DNA of 33,514 bases, from contig CANFSP010000011.1 in the NCBI GenBank assembly GCA_947449765.1, positions 1-33,514 of the forward strand. The letters are read 5' to 3'. Below the pieces are notes generated by a model. It had not been told where the DNA came from, did no database searches, and saw only the letters and a list, made by a program, of their open reading frames with translations. Of the stretch, positions 16,897 to 25,858 are shown in pieces (within the stretch, counting starts at the first letter, position 1; the number at the start of each line of letters is the position of its first letter). The position numbers and the translations under genes were made by a program. This DNA is from Actinomycetota bacterium (GTDB lineage Bacteria; Actinomycetota; Actinomycetes; Actinomycetales; Microbacteriaceae).

Positions 16897-17826
16897 GTGA
16901 GCGCAACCAACGCTGTAGTTCGCCGAGGAGACCGTGTATTCAGCGGTTTCGCATACGGGAGCGGCATCGCCATCCTGGTCGTGTTGGCGGCAGTCGCCGT
17001 TTTTCTCATCGCCCAGAGCCTGCCCGCCGTCACGGCGACACCTAGCCAGGTCAACCAGGGCGGAATGAGTTTCTGGGAATACCTCCTACCGTTAACCTTC
17101 GGCACTATCTGGGCCGCTGCGCTCTCCCTCATTTTTGCGGTTCCCCTCTCACTCGGAATTGCACTGTTCATTTCGCACTACGCCCCCCGTCGACTCGCCG
17201 GGGTTCTCGGCAATGTCGTCGACCTTCTTGCGGCAGTGCCTTCGGTGGTCTACGGACTCTGGGGCATCACCGTTCTCGCCCCGAGCATCCAACCCATTTA
17301 TGAGTGGATGACGGTAAACCTCGGCTGGATCCCGTTCTTCTCCGGTCCCGTCTCGGGCACGGGGCGCACCATCCTCACGGTGGCAATCGTGCTCGCCGTC
17401 ATGATCATTCCCATCATCTCGGCGCTCTGCCGTGAAGTCTTTTTGCAAACACCGCGACTCAACGAAGAGGCTGCCCTAGCCCTCGGCGCAACCAAGTGGG
17501 AAATGGTGCGCATGGCTGTTCTCCCCTTCGGTCGCGCGGGAATTGTTTCCGCGGTCATGCTCGGCCTCGGACGTGCCCTGGGTGAAACGATGGCCGTGGC
17601 CATGGTGTTGTCGCCGTCGGTCATCATCTCCTTCTTCCTCCTGCGCTCTGAGAACCCGACGACCATCGCGGCAAATATCGCGCTCAACTTTCCCGAGGCG
17701 CACGACATCGGCGTAAACATCCTGATCGCGACCGGTCTTCTGCTTTTCATCATCACCCTCGTCATCAATGGAATCGCCCGCCTGATTATTAGCAAGCGGG
17801 CTGCGTTCTCAGGAGCCAACTCATGA
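16897..17826 (+). CDS. pstC: Phosphate ABC transporter permease PstC
   Basis: This 309-residue integral membrane protein has about six transmembrane helices. The cytoplasmic EAA loop that contacts the ATPase is 'RLNEEAALALGATKWEMVRMAVLPFGRAGI', followed by 'GLGRALGETMAVAMV', the family's conserved transmembrane segment. With PstA it forms the Pi channel. GTG start; the 132-nt gap after pstS holds the hairpin. The stop overlaps the pstA start by ATGA. Confidence 0.95.
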   Translation: MSATNAVVRRGDRVFSGFAYGSGIAILVVLAAVAVFLIAQSLPAVTATPSQVNQGGMSFWEYLLPLTFGTIWAAALSLIFAVPLSLGIALFISHYAPRRLAGVLGNVVDLLAAVPSVVYGLWGITVLAPSIQPIYEWMTVNLGWIPFFSGPVSGTGRTILTVAIVLAVMIIPIISALCREVFLQTPRLNEEAALALGATKWEMVRMAVLPFGRAGIVSAVMLGLGRALGETMAVAMVLSPSVIISFFLLRSENPTTIAANIALNFPEAHDIGVNILIATGLLLFIITLVINGIARLIISKRAAFSGANS

Positions 17827-18713
17827 CCGACCTGACCTACTCGCGGCATCGACGTTCGGTGCGCCGAACTGTCGTCGACCGACTCATGCGCGTGCTCGTC
17901 ATCCTCGCGTTCGTGATTGCACTGGTTCCCTTGGTTTCGTTGGTGGCAATGACGATTGCCAAGGGACTCAACCGATTCGATGGCGAGTTTTTTTCGTCGT
18001 CAATGCGCAACATCGTTGGTGCCGGTGGTGGTGGCCTCCACGCGCTGGTGGGAACGCTTGAGGTCACTCTCGCGGCGGCGATTATCTCGATTCCGATCGG
18101 CATCATGACGGCGATTTACCTCGTGGAGTATGGTCGCGGCCGCTTGGCGAAATCCATCACGTTCCTCATCGACGTCATGACGGGTATCCCCTCGATCGTG
18201 GCCGGCCTTTTTGCCTTCGCGCTCTTTGCACTTTTCTTTGGACCCGGCATTCGCTTCGGCTTAGGTGGCGCCATCGCCCTCTCACTGCTCATGATTCCCG
18301 TCGTCGTGCGGTCCACCGAAGAGATGCTGCGCATCGTGCCGAACAGTTTGCGTGAAGCTTCCTACGCGCTCGGGGTGCCAAAATGGCTGACGATTGTGAA
18401 GGTAGTGCTGCCCACATCCATCGGCGGAATCATCACGGGTGTAGTTATCGCGATTGCGCGCGTCATCGGTGAAACCGCCCCACTCCTCATCATCGCCGGC
18501 CTAAGCACGAGCCTCAATTACGATCTCTTCCACGATCGCATGACGACACTGCCAGTGTTTGTCTACACGCAGTACACGAACCAGGGCGCGGACGCTCAGG
18601 CTTATATTGACAGGGCCTGGACAGGAGCACTCGTGCTCATGCTATTGGTCATCGCGCTCAACATCATCGCTCGCGTGCTTGCCAAAGTTCTCTCGCCAAA
18701 AGGCGCTCGGTAA
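17823..18713 (+). CDS. pstA: Phosphate ABC transporter permease PstA
   Basis: The 296-residue partner permease has six predicted transmembrane helices. The EAA loop 'SLREASYALGVPKWLTIVKVVLPTSIGGI' and the segment 'AIARVIGETAPLLIIAG' are typical of PstA, as is the conserved 'MTGIPSIVAGLFAFALF'. A basic N-terminus ('YSRHRRSVRRTVVDRLMR') precedes the first helix. It is translationally coupled to pstC through the 4-base overlap, and pstB follows after 41 nt. Confidence 0.95.
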   Translation: MTDLTYSRHRRSVRRTVVDRLMRVLVILAFVIALVPLVSLVAMTIAKGLNRFDGEFFSSSMRNIVGAGGGGLHALVGTLEVTLAAAIISIPIGIMTAIYLVEYGRGRLAKSITFLIDVMTGIPSIVAGLFAFALFALFFGPGIRFGLGGAIALSLLMIPVVVRSTEEMLRIVPNSLREASYALGVPKWLTIVKVVLPTSIGGIITGVVIAIARVIGETAPLLIIAGLSTSLNYDLFHDRMTTLPVFVYTQYTNQGADAQAYIDRAWTGALVLMLLVIALNIIARVLAKVLSPKGAR

Positions 18714-18754
18714 ACGAGCCCGACCACCCCGAAGCCACCACATAAGGAAATCTC

Positions 18755-19534
18755 GTGTCTAAACGAATTCAAGTTCGCGACCTCAACGTGTACTACGGAA
18801 ACTTTCTGGCCGTGGAAGACGTCAGCCTGACCATTGAGCCACGAACCGTTACGGCGTTTATCGGCCCGTCAGGTTGCGGCAAGTCCACGTTCTTGCGCAC
18901 GCTCAACCGCATGCACGAAGTTATCCCCGGTGCTCACGTCGAGGGTGAAGTGCTCATTGACGGAAGCAACCTCTACGCGGATGGCGTCGATCCCGTTCTC
19001 GTGCGTCGACAGGTGGGAATGGTATTCCAACGCCCCAACCCCTTCCCCACCATGTCTATTCGCGACAATGTGCTCGCCGGGGTCAAACTCAACAACGCAC
19101 GAATGTCCCGCAGTGACGCGGACGCGCTCGTTCACGATTCACTTAAAGGAGCCAACCTCTGGAAAGAGGTCAAAGACCGACTGGACAAACCAGGGTCAAG
19201 TCTGTCCGGTGGCCAGCAACAGCGTCTGTGCATCGCTCGGGCCATTGCCGTGAAACCAGATGTGCTCTTGATGGATGAGCCGTGCTCGGCCCTCGACCCC
19301 ATCTCGACTCTTGCCATCGAAGACCTCATCGAAAAATTGAAGAGCGAGTACACAATTGTCATCGTGACCCACAACATGCAGCAGGCCTCGCGCGTCTCCG
19401 ACAAGACGGCGTTTTTCAACATCGCCGGAACAGGCGAGCCGGGCAAGCTCATCGAATACGCCGAGACAACAAAGATCTTCGAAAACCCGAGCGTCAAAGC
19501 GACCGAGGACTACATCTCAGGTCGATTCGGATAA
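18755..19534 (+). CDS. pstB: Phosphate ABC transporter ATPase PstB
   Basis: This 259-residue cytoplasmic ATPase powers Pi uptake and, with PhoU, takes part in Pi signalling. Walker A is GPSGCGKST (37-45), the Q-loop is in '[11 protein letters not shown]', the signature is LSGGQQQR (150-157), Walker B is LLMDEP (171-176) and the switch histidine is in '[14 protein letters not shown]'. The '[13 protein letters not shown]' segment is diagnostic of PstB. The GTG start is preceded by AAGGA. It is the last gene of the pst operon; no strong terminator is seen before the pentapeptide-repeat gene 138 nt downstream. Confidence 0.96.
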   Translation: MSKRIQVRDLNVYYGNFLAVEDVSLTIEPRTVTAFIGPSGCGKSTFLRTLNRMHEVIPGAHVEGEVLIDGSNLYADGVDPVLVRRQVGMVFQRPNPFPTMSIRDNVLAGVKLNNARMSRSDADALVHDSLKGANLWKEVKDRLDKPGSSLSGGQQQRLCIARAIAVKPDVLLMDEPCSALDPISTLAIEDLIEKLKSEYTIVIVTHNMQQASRVSDKTAFFNIAGTGEPGKLIEYAETTKIFENPSVKATEDYISGRFG

Positions 19535-19596
19535 GAACACCCGAACGCGGCGGGCGAGGTTGCCGGGTGGACGACCCGTGCCTCCTCACGAATCAA

Positions 19597-19626
19597 TTGT
19601 TTATTGCGTGGTGAGTTAGCTAGCCT
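19597..19626 (+). promoter_or_regulatory. Possible promoter of the pentapeptide-repeat gene
   Basis: TTGTTT (19597-19602) and TAGCCT (19621-19626) are 18 bp apart and lie 47 nt before the GTG start at 19673. TTAGG precedes that start by a few bases. Read-through from pstB is an alternative. Confidence 0.4.
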
Positions 19627-19672
19627 GTGCGTAAGGGCGTACGCCCCCTTTCCGCCCAGCGTTAGGTCTCCA

Positions 19673-22600
19673 GTGCGTCGCAATATTGCCCTCATCTTTG
19701 TCAGCATTCTCGCCGTGCTGGTGCAAATCGGCTTCGTGTCGAGCACTGCTCATGCAGCCGCCTGCCCGAGCGCATCCGTCATCAAAACGTACTGCGTCAT
19801 ACCCGGTGCCGACTTGACCGGCGCCAATCTGATTGGTGCAAACCTCGCCGGTAAAGACCTCACAGGAGCGAATTTCAGGAACGCGAAGCTCAATAGTGCC
19901 AACCTGACAGGCGCAAACCTGACTCGCGTCAATTTCACCGGAGCAAACCTCAACCGAGCCAACCTGTCGGGCGCGACCTTAACAGGCGTCATCACCTCAC
20001 TCACCCTGGGCACGCCTTCTGCGTTGCCGACGGGCTGGAAGATGACGAGTTCAAAAAACCTGGTAGGCCCGGGCGCCAATCTCACCAACCAGAATTTGGA
20101 TGACAGCGACATCACAGGAGTTGACCTCACCGGCGCCACGATCACCGGAGTTCATTCCGGTGGTCTCACCGGAACACCCTCCGTCTTACCCAGCTCATGG
20201 GCACTTCGTAATGGCTACCTTGTGGGGCCAGGGGCCAACCTCTCTTATGCCCTGCTTGATGGCGCCGATTTGACCGCGATAGACCTCACAGGTTCGAACC
20301 TCGAAGGCGCACACATTGATGGAACAGACCTCAGTGGTGCGATTCTCACGGGCGTCAAGTCGGGTTCCCTTGTCGGGAACCCGCTTATGCTGCCCAGCTC
20401 GTGGGGTATCAAGGGTGACTACCTCATCGGGCCAGGGGCGTACCTGGCCGGTGCGTACTTGTACGGCACTGACCTCAGCGGTCGCGACCTGAGCAATGCA
20501 AATCTCAGTGGTGCCATTCTGATCAATAGCTACTTGATGGAGAGCAACCTCACGGGGGCAAATCTATCCAGCTCAAGCATGAGTGGGTCAATTAGTGGCT
20601 ACGCAATTTTTGATCGAGCAAACCTCACCAATGCTGACCTTTATGGCGCAAACATTGCCGGCACGGATCTCACCACGGCAAATCTGAGTGGAGTGAGCGC
20701 CTGTGGACTTTTGAATCGTCCCGCCGCACTCCCTACCGGATGGATCTACAAAAACCAATGCCTTATCGGCCCGAGAGCCAAGCTCGTCAACGCGAACTTG
20801 TCATCCGCTGACCTATCGGGCGCAAACCTCGACGGCGCCAATTTAACAGGGGCGAGTCTTTCCAACTCATCGTCGGGAGGTATCACCGGTGTGCCTGCGG
20901 CACTTCCCACAAACTGGATACTGGAAAAGGGCTACCTCATCGGTCCTGGGGCTAACCTCGAGGGCGCAATTCTCGCCACAGCTGACCTGACGCGAAGCCG
21001 GGCTTTTAGCACCAGTGGGACGCCGACTTCATTGCCGACCGGATGGAAGTTAACCGACTACGGTTACCTTGTTGGGCCAGGAGTGGACCTGTCGCCACTC
21101 GACGGCACTCCGGCTTACCTCGCGTTCAACTCCCTTCAGGGAGCAAACCTCGAGGGCGCCAATCTCAGCGGTGCCGACCTGAGTTACGCCTATGGCGGGG
21201 GAATTACCGGCGTTCCCAAAGCACTACCGACCGGTTGGAAGGTCGCGAAGGGGTACCTCGTCGGTCCTCAAGCAAGCCTCGCGGACGTCGACTTTACTGG
21301 TGCCGACCTCTCGAACGTCTCCCTCGAGGGCACCGTTCTCAGTGGCAGCCTGACCGGAGTGACCTCTGGAGGCATCACCGGCACTCCCCTGACACTCACC
21401 ACGGGCTACAGCATCACGAACGGTTATCTGGTCGGTCCCGGTGTCAACCTCACGAACGCCAACTTATCTGAGGCTGATCTAAGCAACGTTGACCTCTCGG
21501 GAGCAACCTTGAGCGGAGTCATCTCGGGGAGCATCAGCGGTACGCCATCAGCGCTCCCCACCGGCTGGCAGCTCATTTCGGGATACCTTGTGGGTCCCGG
21601 CGCGAACCTCACCGGTGCAAGCCTCGGTGATGTCGATCTCTCGGGCGCAGAACTTGCTGGGGTGATCTCTGCCGGAATTACGGGAACACCGACTGCTCTT
21701 CCGACTGGATGGAAACTCGTCAACGGATATCTCATTGGCCCGGGTGTTGACCTCACGGGTGCAGACCTTTCGAGTCAATCCTTGACGGGAGCGAACCTCA
21801 CCGGCGCAATCCTGACGGGCGCGAATCTCACTAATCTCAGCTCGGGAAGCATCACGTTCAGCACGGCGACTGGGCAAACGACAAAATTACCAACCGGCTG
21901 GAAACTCGTGGGGACATCGCCAAACGGCTACCTTGTCGGTCCGGGTGCCAACCTCACTGAGGCAAACCTCGCAAGCGTGAATCTGAGCAACGTGAACTTG
22001 TACGGCGCGAACCTTGCCGGGGCAACGCTGACCAGTGCCAATCTCACCGGAGCCACGCTGACGGGAGTCAAGTCAGGAAGCATTGTCGGCACCCCGTCGG
22101 CTCTGCCTACCGGGTGGAAGCTCGTCGGCGGGTACCTAGTGGGCGCGGGGGCAAACCTCACTAACGCGAACCTCGCGGGGGCCGCGCTGTCGGCCGCAAC
22201 TCTTACGGGCGTGATTTCGGGGAATATCAGCGGGACTCCCGCATCCCTGCCTTCGGGATGGAAGCTGGTCGGCGGTTACCTCGTCGGTGCCGGTGCCAAC
22301 CTGACTGGAGTCAACTTTGGAGGCCAAAGTCTGGCCAGTACGAACCTCACCGGTGCAACACTCACGGGAACGAACCTCCAAGGAGTCTCTCTGACGGGGG
22401 CAACCCTCACGGGGGTCATCTCAGGTGGCATCACCGGGACACCGTCAGCATTGCCGACGGGATGGAAACTCGTCAACGGCTTCCTCGTCGGATCAGGCGC
22501 CAAGCTCAGAGGCGCTAACTTCACCGGCGCAAGCCTCACCGGTGCCAACTTGACCGGTGCAGACCTCACCGGCGCGAAACTCACCGGGGTTACCTCGGGT

Positions 22601-23986
22601 GGCATCACCAGCACGTCAACGACTGTTCTGCCAACTGGTTGGAAAGTCGTAAGCGGGTTCCTCATCGGAGCCGGTGCTAACCTCAGCGGGGCAAACCTCA
22701 CCGGGGCAAACCTCACCGGGGCAAACCTCACCGGCGCGACGCTGACTAACGCGAAACTCACAACTGTCACCCTCACCAGCGCCACCCTCGCAGGGGTGAC
22801 CTCCGGTGGCATCACCGGCACACCCACCGCACTGCCCACCGGATGGAAACTCATCGGCGGCTACCTCCTCGGAACAGGAACAAACCTCGCCGGAGCTAAC
22901 CTCGCCAACGTCAACCTGTCGACCGCCACTCTCACCGGCGTCACCTCCGGCGGCATCACCGGCACACCCACCGCACTACCCACCGGATGGAAACTTATCG
23001 GCGGGTATCTCGTCGGCTCAGGAGCCAACCTCTCCGGCGCGGTTTTCACCGCTGTCGACTTGAGCAACGCAATCTTTACCAACGCCAAACTAACCAACGC
23101 GACCATTAGTGTGGCAAACATCACCAAAGCTAACTTCACTGGTGCAACACTCACTGGCCTGGCAACCCGTGGCCTGAATGGCACTCCGACCACACTCCCC
23201 TCGGGATGGAACGCCGTCGGTCAGTACCTCATCGGACCGGGCGCAAACCTCACCGGAGCCGACCTCAGCAATCTGAACCTCGCGGGTGTCAACCTCTCGA
23301 ATGTTCAGCTGGCCGATGCAATCATGACGAGCGTCAGTTCTGGCGGTGTGCAGGGCACCCCAGCAAGCCTGCCAACTGACTACAGGCTTGTCGGCGGATA
23401 CGTGGTTGGACCGAGTGTAAATCTCACCAATGTGAACTTCAGCGGAGTGGATCTCAGCGGTGCAAACTTGTTCCGAGCCGTGCTCGACTATGCCAACCTC
23501 GGTGGAGCAAACTTGACGGGCGTGAACATGAGTTCAGCATCCGTGATTGGAACGTACTTTGCCAAAGCAAACCTCACCTATGCAGTACTGAGCAACAGCA
23601 GTGCCATGCGAGCCAACTTTTCGCGAGCCACTCTCACTGGTTCGGATTTCCGCTTTGCAGCCCTCACGGGCGCCGACCTCGACTGGACCACCGGTGTTCG
23701 CGCTGATTTCACGGGCGCAAATATGACCGCTGTCGATCTTGCTGGAGCATCACTCACGAGTTCGACAATGGACAGCGTGAACTTCAGCAACGCGACGTTG
23801 TACGGTGGTGACTTCACATCCTCGAGTTTCAGGACTGCCAAGATTTACGATGTCAACGCCAACTGGGCAACCTTCTACAGTGCCACGCTGACGGGTGTGC
23901 TTTCGCGAGCTGTGACTCTCGACGGCAATCGACTGCCACAGGGTTGGAGTCTCATCGACGGCGTGCTGACCTACAACGCTCCCTAG
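19673..23986 (+). CDS. Giant secreted pentapeptide-repeat protein with periodic LPTGW insert modules
   Basis: The GTG at 19673 gives 1437 residues; frames extended upstream would add a tail before the signal peptide. Residues 1 to about 28 are a Sec signal peptide (RR, a hydrophobic core, AHA-A). The rest is A(N/D)LxG-type pentapeptide repeats ('GANLTGANLTGANLTGA'), which fold as a right-handed beta-helix. They are interrupted about 19 times by a module of the type 'GGITGTPTALPTGWKLV' + 'GYLVGPGANL', and the protein ends with a 20th, divergent module, 'LPQGWSLIDGVLTYNAP'. No sortase motif, C-terminal TM helix or catalytic domain is seen, so it is probably released or held non-covalently at the surface. 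Similar architectures occur in other actinobacteria without a known function. The position behind pstB suggests a possible link to phosphate regulation, but no PHO box precedes it. Confidence 0.88.
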   Translation: MRRNIALIFVSILAVLVQIGFVSSTAHAAACPSASVIKTYCVIPGADLTGANLIGANLAGKDLTGANFRNAKLNSANLTGANLTRVNFTGANLNRANLSGATLTGVITSLTLGTPSALPTGWKMTSSKNLVGPGANLTNQNLDDSDITGVDLTGATITGVHSGGLTGTPSVLPSSWALRNGYLVGPGANLSYALLDGADLTAIDLTGSNLEGAHIDGTDLSGAILTGVKSGSLVGNPLMLPSSWGIKGDYLIGPGAYLAGAYLYGTDLSGRDLSNANLSGAILINSYLMESNLTGANLSSSSMSGSISGYAIFDRANLTNADLYGANIAGTDLTTANLSGVSACGLLNRPAALPTGWIYKNQCLIGPRAKLVNANLSSADLSGANLDGANLTGASLSNSSSGGITGVPAALPTNWILEKGYLIGPGANLEGAILATADLTRSRAFSTSGTPTSLPTGWKLTDYGYLVGPGVDLSPLDGTPAYLAFNSLQGANLEGANLSGADLSYAYGGGITGVPKALPTGWKVAKGYLVGPQASLADVDFTGADLSNVSLEGTVLSGSLTGVTSGGITGTPLTLTTGYSITNGYLVGPGVNLTNANLSEADLSNVDLSGATLSGVISGSISGTPSALPTGWQLISGYLVGPGANLTGASLGDVDLSGAELAGVISAGITGTPTALPTGWKLVNGYLIGPGVDLTGADLSSQSLTGANLTGAILTGANLTNLSSGSITFSTATGQTTKLPTGWKLVGTSPNGYLVGPGANLTEANLASVNLSNVNLYGANLAGATLTSANLTGATLTGVKSGSIVGTPSALPTGWKLVGGYLVGAGANLTNANLAGAALSAATLTGVISGNISGTPASLPSGWKLVGGYLVGAGANLTGVNFGGQSLASTNLTGATLTGTNLQGVSLTGATLTGVISGGITGTPSALPTGWKLVNGFLVGSGAKLRGANFTGASLTGANLTGADLTGAKLTGVTSGGITSTSTTVLPTGWKVVSGFLIGAGANLSGANLTGANLTGANLTGATLTNAKLTTVTLTSATLAGVTSGGITGTPTALPTGWKLIGGYLLGTGTNLAGANLANVNLSTATLTGVTSGGITGTPTALPTGWKLIGGYLVGSGANLSGAVFTAVDLSNAIFTNAKLTNATISVANITKANFTGATLTGLATRGLNGTPTTLPSGWNAVGQYLIGPGANLTGADLSNLNLAGVNLSNVQLADAIMTSVSSGGVQGTPASLPTDYRLVGGYVVGPSVNLTNVNFSGVDLSGANLFRAVLDYANLGGANLTGVNMSSASVIGTYFAKANLTYAVLSNSSAMRANFSRATLTGSDFRFAALTGADLDWTTGVRADFTGANMTAVDLAGASLTSSTMDSVNFSNATLYGGDFTSSSFRTAKIYDVNANWATFYSATLTGVLSRAVTLDGNRLPQGWSLIDGVLTYNAP
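22691..22735 (+). repeat. Three tandem 15-bp repeats inside the pentapeptide gene
   Basis: The unit GCAAACCTCACCGGG (22691-22705) recurs at 22706-22720 and, with one change at its last base, at 22721-22735. Each copy encodes one pentapeptide (ANLTG). Near-identity at DNA level indicates recent in-frame slippage duplication. Confidence 0.85.
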
Positions 23987-23989
23987 GAG

Positions 23990-24085
23990 AAAGACCGAGC
24001 CGCAGATGAACGCCTCTCGGCGGAAGGCCGCTCGCAGCGGCGAATGTTGGAGCCCGGGGTTACTGCGGCCCGGCTCATTAAGTGT
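23990..24085. other. Structured, GC-rich convergent intergenic region
   Basis: Between the pentapeptide gene and the minus-strand gene ending at 24109 there are nested inverted repeats. GAGCCGCAG (23997-24005) can pair with CTGCGG...GCTC (24063 onward). Inside lie a CTCGGCGGAAGGCCG / GCAGCGGCG stem-rich block and an AGCCCGGGG / GGCCCGGCT pairing. It could be a bidirectional terminator or a structured RNA. No long T-run is present on either strand. Confidence 0.45.
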
Positions 24086-24108
24086 AACGAAGCAGCTGCG
24101 AGGCTGAG

Positions 24109-24729
24109 TTACCCGAGGTCACCACGGCGCCAGAGGTAGGCGCATCGAGTCAGTGCGGTTGCCATGGTTGTGAGGCGCGCGGCTTGAGTCGTGAACTCCT
24201 CGGCTCGTTGCGGTGCGAGGGTCTCAGCAGCCTGTGCCTCGACAAGGGAACCCGCGGCGACGACACGACAAAACGCGGCGGCACGGTCAAGCGCATCCCC
24301 GTAGTCGCCCGTAAACGCTCCGCGTAGCACTTCGTCCGCGAGGTCACGCATATCCGTTGCGCCCGCGCCAGAGGGAGCGCCGGCAACGACCGGGTCGACG
24401 GTAGACAGAGCCTCGATGCCGAGCGAGTACAGGTGACCAATTTCGGATGCGCGCTGGCGCGTGACCGCACGAATCAAGTACATCTGCCACAGGCTCCCCG
24501 GGAGCGTGTGCGGGTCGGAGTGTGACCATAGCTCGGCCACAACATCCAGTCCGTTTTCATCGGCAACGGTGATGGCGCGATCGATGACCTCTGGAGGTGC
24601 GCCCTGGACATTGGCGAGCACACGGGAAGCCGTTTCGTGCGCCAGGGCGCTCATCACGGCTGGGTCGTCGCCGCCCTGGAACGCACTGAACTCGTGACCG
24701 GCGAACAGGGCGGGGCGGTGGTACGACAC
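24109..24729 (-). CDS. Conserved actinobacterial protein of unknown function
   Basis: This 206-residue, mainly helical, Ala-rich soluble protein has no signal peptide or membrane segment. Its middle part ('DVVAELWSHSDPHTLPGSLWQMYLIRAVTRQRASEIGHLYSLG') looks like a conserved family core, but I recognise no catalytic motif. I believe close homologues occur in Microbacteriaceae next to housekeeping genes and carry unhelpful names. The only in-frame start that avoids an upstream stop is the GTG at 24727-24729. It has no properly spaced ribosome binding site: GGAAGG directly abuts it. A -10-like CACAAT about 6 nt upstream would give a leaderless message. It is the last chromosomal gene before tRNA-Lys. 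Confidence 0.7.
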   Translation of the reverse strand: MSYHRPALFAGHEFSAFQGGDDPAVMSALAHETASRVLANVQGAPPEVIDRAITVADENGLDVVAELWSHSDPHTLPGSLWQMYLIRAVTRQRASEIGHLYSLGIEALSTVDPVVAGAPSGAGATDMRDLADEVLRGAFTGDYGDALDRAAAFCRVVAAGSLVEAQAAETLAPQRAEEFTTQAARLTTMATALTRCAYLWRRGDLG

Positions 24730-24856
24730 CCTTCCATTGTGCCGTTATTCGCACCCACCCGCGGGCGTTGAAGCTCGTCACTTCTCCCTGTAGTCGCCTC
24801 CACCAGTGAGTCTGCGGGCGATTGGCAACCTGTAGAATTGGGATGCGCTTTTGCGC

Positions 24857-24930
<74 letters not shown>

Positions 24931-24936
24931 AGTGCA

Positions 24937-24972
24937 CGCCCTCTGATTTCTGCGGATTTCAGGGGGCGTTTG
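24937..24972 (+). terminator. Rho-independent terminator after tRNA-Lys
   Basis: CGCCCTCTGA (24937-24946) pairs with TCAGGGGGCG (24959-24968), with one G-T wobble, and is followed by TTTG. It starts eight bases beyond the tRNA. Confidence 0.7.
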
Positions 24973-25237
24973 TCATTCTCATCACAGATTGGGTTGAAAG
25001 AAAATTCGCTATCCCCGTCTCATCCCCGTCGAAGCACCCCGCCGGGATGCGCCCTCACAAACGAACCATACGAGACTGAAGCAATCCATCTGAGTTTGAG
25101 CCTTGACGCGGATTCAATACCCCCGGTGGAGAAATCGGATCACCAAGGTTTTCTGAGAATCATCTTTCACAAATGAATAAACTTGGTCTAACGAAGCCTC
25201 AGAATTCGGCTACGCGGGGGACAACAAAGGAGTACCT
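24973..25237. other. Gene-free stretch at the inner side of the putative attL
   Basis: Beyond the tRNA terminator this stretch holds no convincing gene. The short frames on it lack ribosome binding sites and family features. It contains two tandem copies of ATCCCCGTC (25011-25019 and 25022-25030), about 80-100 bp from the tRNA, and the AAGGAG ribosome binding site of the next gene just before 25238. The only -10-like hexamer, TAAACT at 25178-25183, has no good -35. Confidence 0.6.
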
Positions 25238-25858
25238 ATGGGCTGGTTCAGCACTTTTGTGGGAATTCAAGCAAGCAAGTCTTTTGACCGCCTCACAGAC
25301 TCCAAAGCGAATGCCGCAGGGTTTGCGGGCTGGATGTCAGCATTCCAGGTGGGGTATCAACGGCGGGTCGTAAAAGGATCCCTATTGTCCCACCCGGAGG
25401 TTCAACAGAAGATAAGCGTGCCAGAGTGGGACAAAGACCTCTCCAGGTGGGCAGTAAGTGCGAATACCATCTGCATTGCACTTGAGGCTTTGTGGGTAAT
25501 TGTCGGTGGAATGGTAGCCGGCTCGAACCTTCGAGATGTCCCACCCGAAATTGGAGTCGATGGGACCGTCTACGACACCGCAACTCCGCTGTCAATTAAC
25601 GTGTTCATCTACGTCGCAACAATCATTTCTTGGTTTGTTGTCTGGTATGGATTGAAAGCAATTCTGGTGAAGACTCGCGTCATTTCAATCAACAATCAAT
25701 TCTCTGAGGCGGGCTGGAACATCAATGCACTCCGAGATTCTCGACCTGCAATCGAGGACCAAAGGGCAGCAGAAGAGAGAAATCGTTTGCAAGCACAGCA
25801 AGAAGCGGCTGAAGCAGCCCGAAGGAAAAGGAAGTTCGGCAACCCACCGAGCAGTTAA
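25238..25858 (+). CDS. Two-TM membrane protein with charged C-terminal helix, function unknown
   Basis: The 206-residue protein has two transmembrane segments (about 72-94 and 118-143), separated by a short loop with acidic residues, a soluble N-terminal ~70 residues and a C-terminal amphipathic, probably coiled-coil tail (about 168-200, 'EDQRAAEERNRLQAQQEAAEAARRKRK'). A well-spaced AAGGAG precedes the ATG. It is the first gene of the island next to the putative attL, a position where integrative elements often carry cargo such as immunity or defence genes, and it stands alone on the plus strand. I do not recognise a family; a membrane effector or surface-exclusion-like role is speculation. 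Confidence 0.75.
   Translation: MGWFSTFVGIQASKSFDRLTDSKANAAGFAGWMSAFQVGYQRRVVKGSLLSHPEVQQKISVPEWDKDLSRWAVSANTICIALEALWVIVGGMVAGSNLRDVPPEIGVDGTVYDTATPLSINVFIYVATIISWFVVWYGLKAILVKTRVISINNQFSEAGWNINALRDSRPAIEDQRAAEERNRLQAQQEAAEAARRKRKFGNPPSS

Noticed and set aside
22276-22854. Minus-strand repetitive frame (APVRFAPVRF pattern) opposite the pentapeptide gene
   Set aside because: The repetition is the reverse complement of the 15-bp pentapeptide codons, not a separate repeat protein.
19800-23900. Regular DNA repeats that could suggest a CRISPR or satellite array
   Set aside because: The repeats are in frame, diverged, and explained by the coding periodicity of the pentapeptide protein; there is no repeat-spacer pattern.
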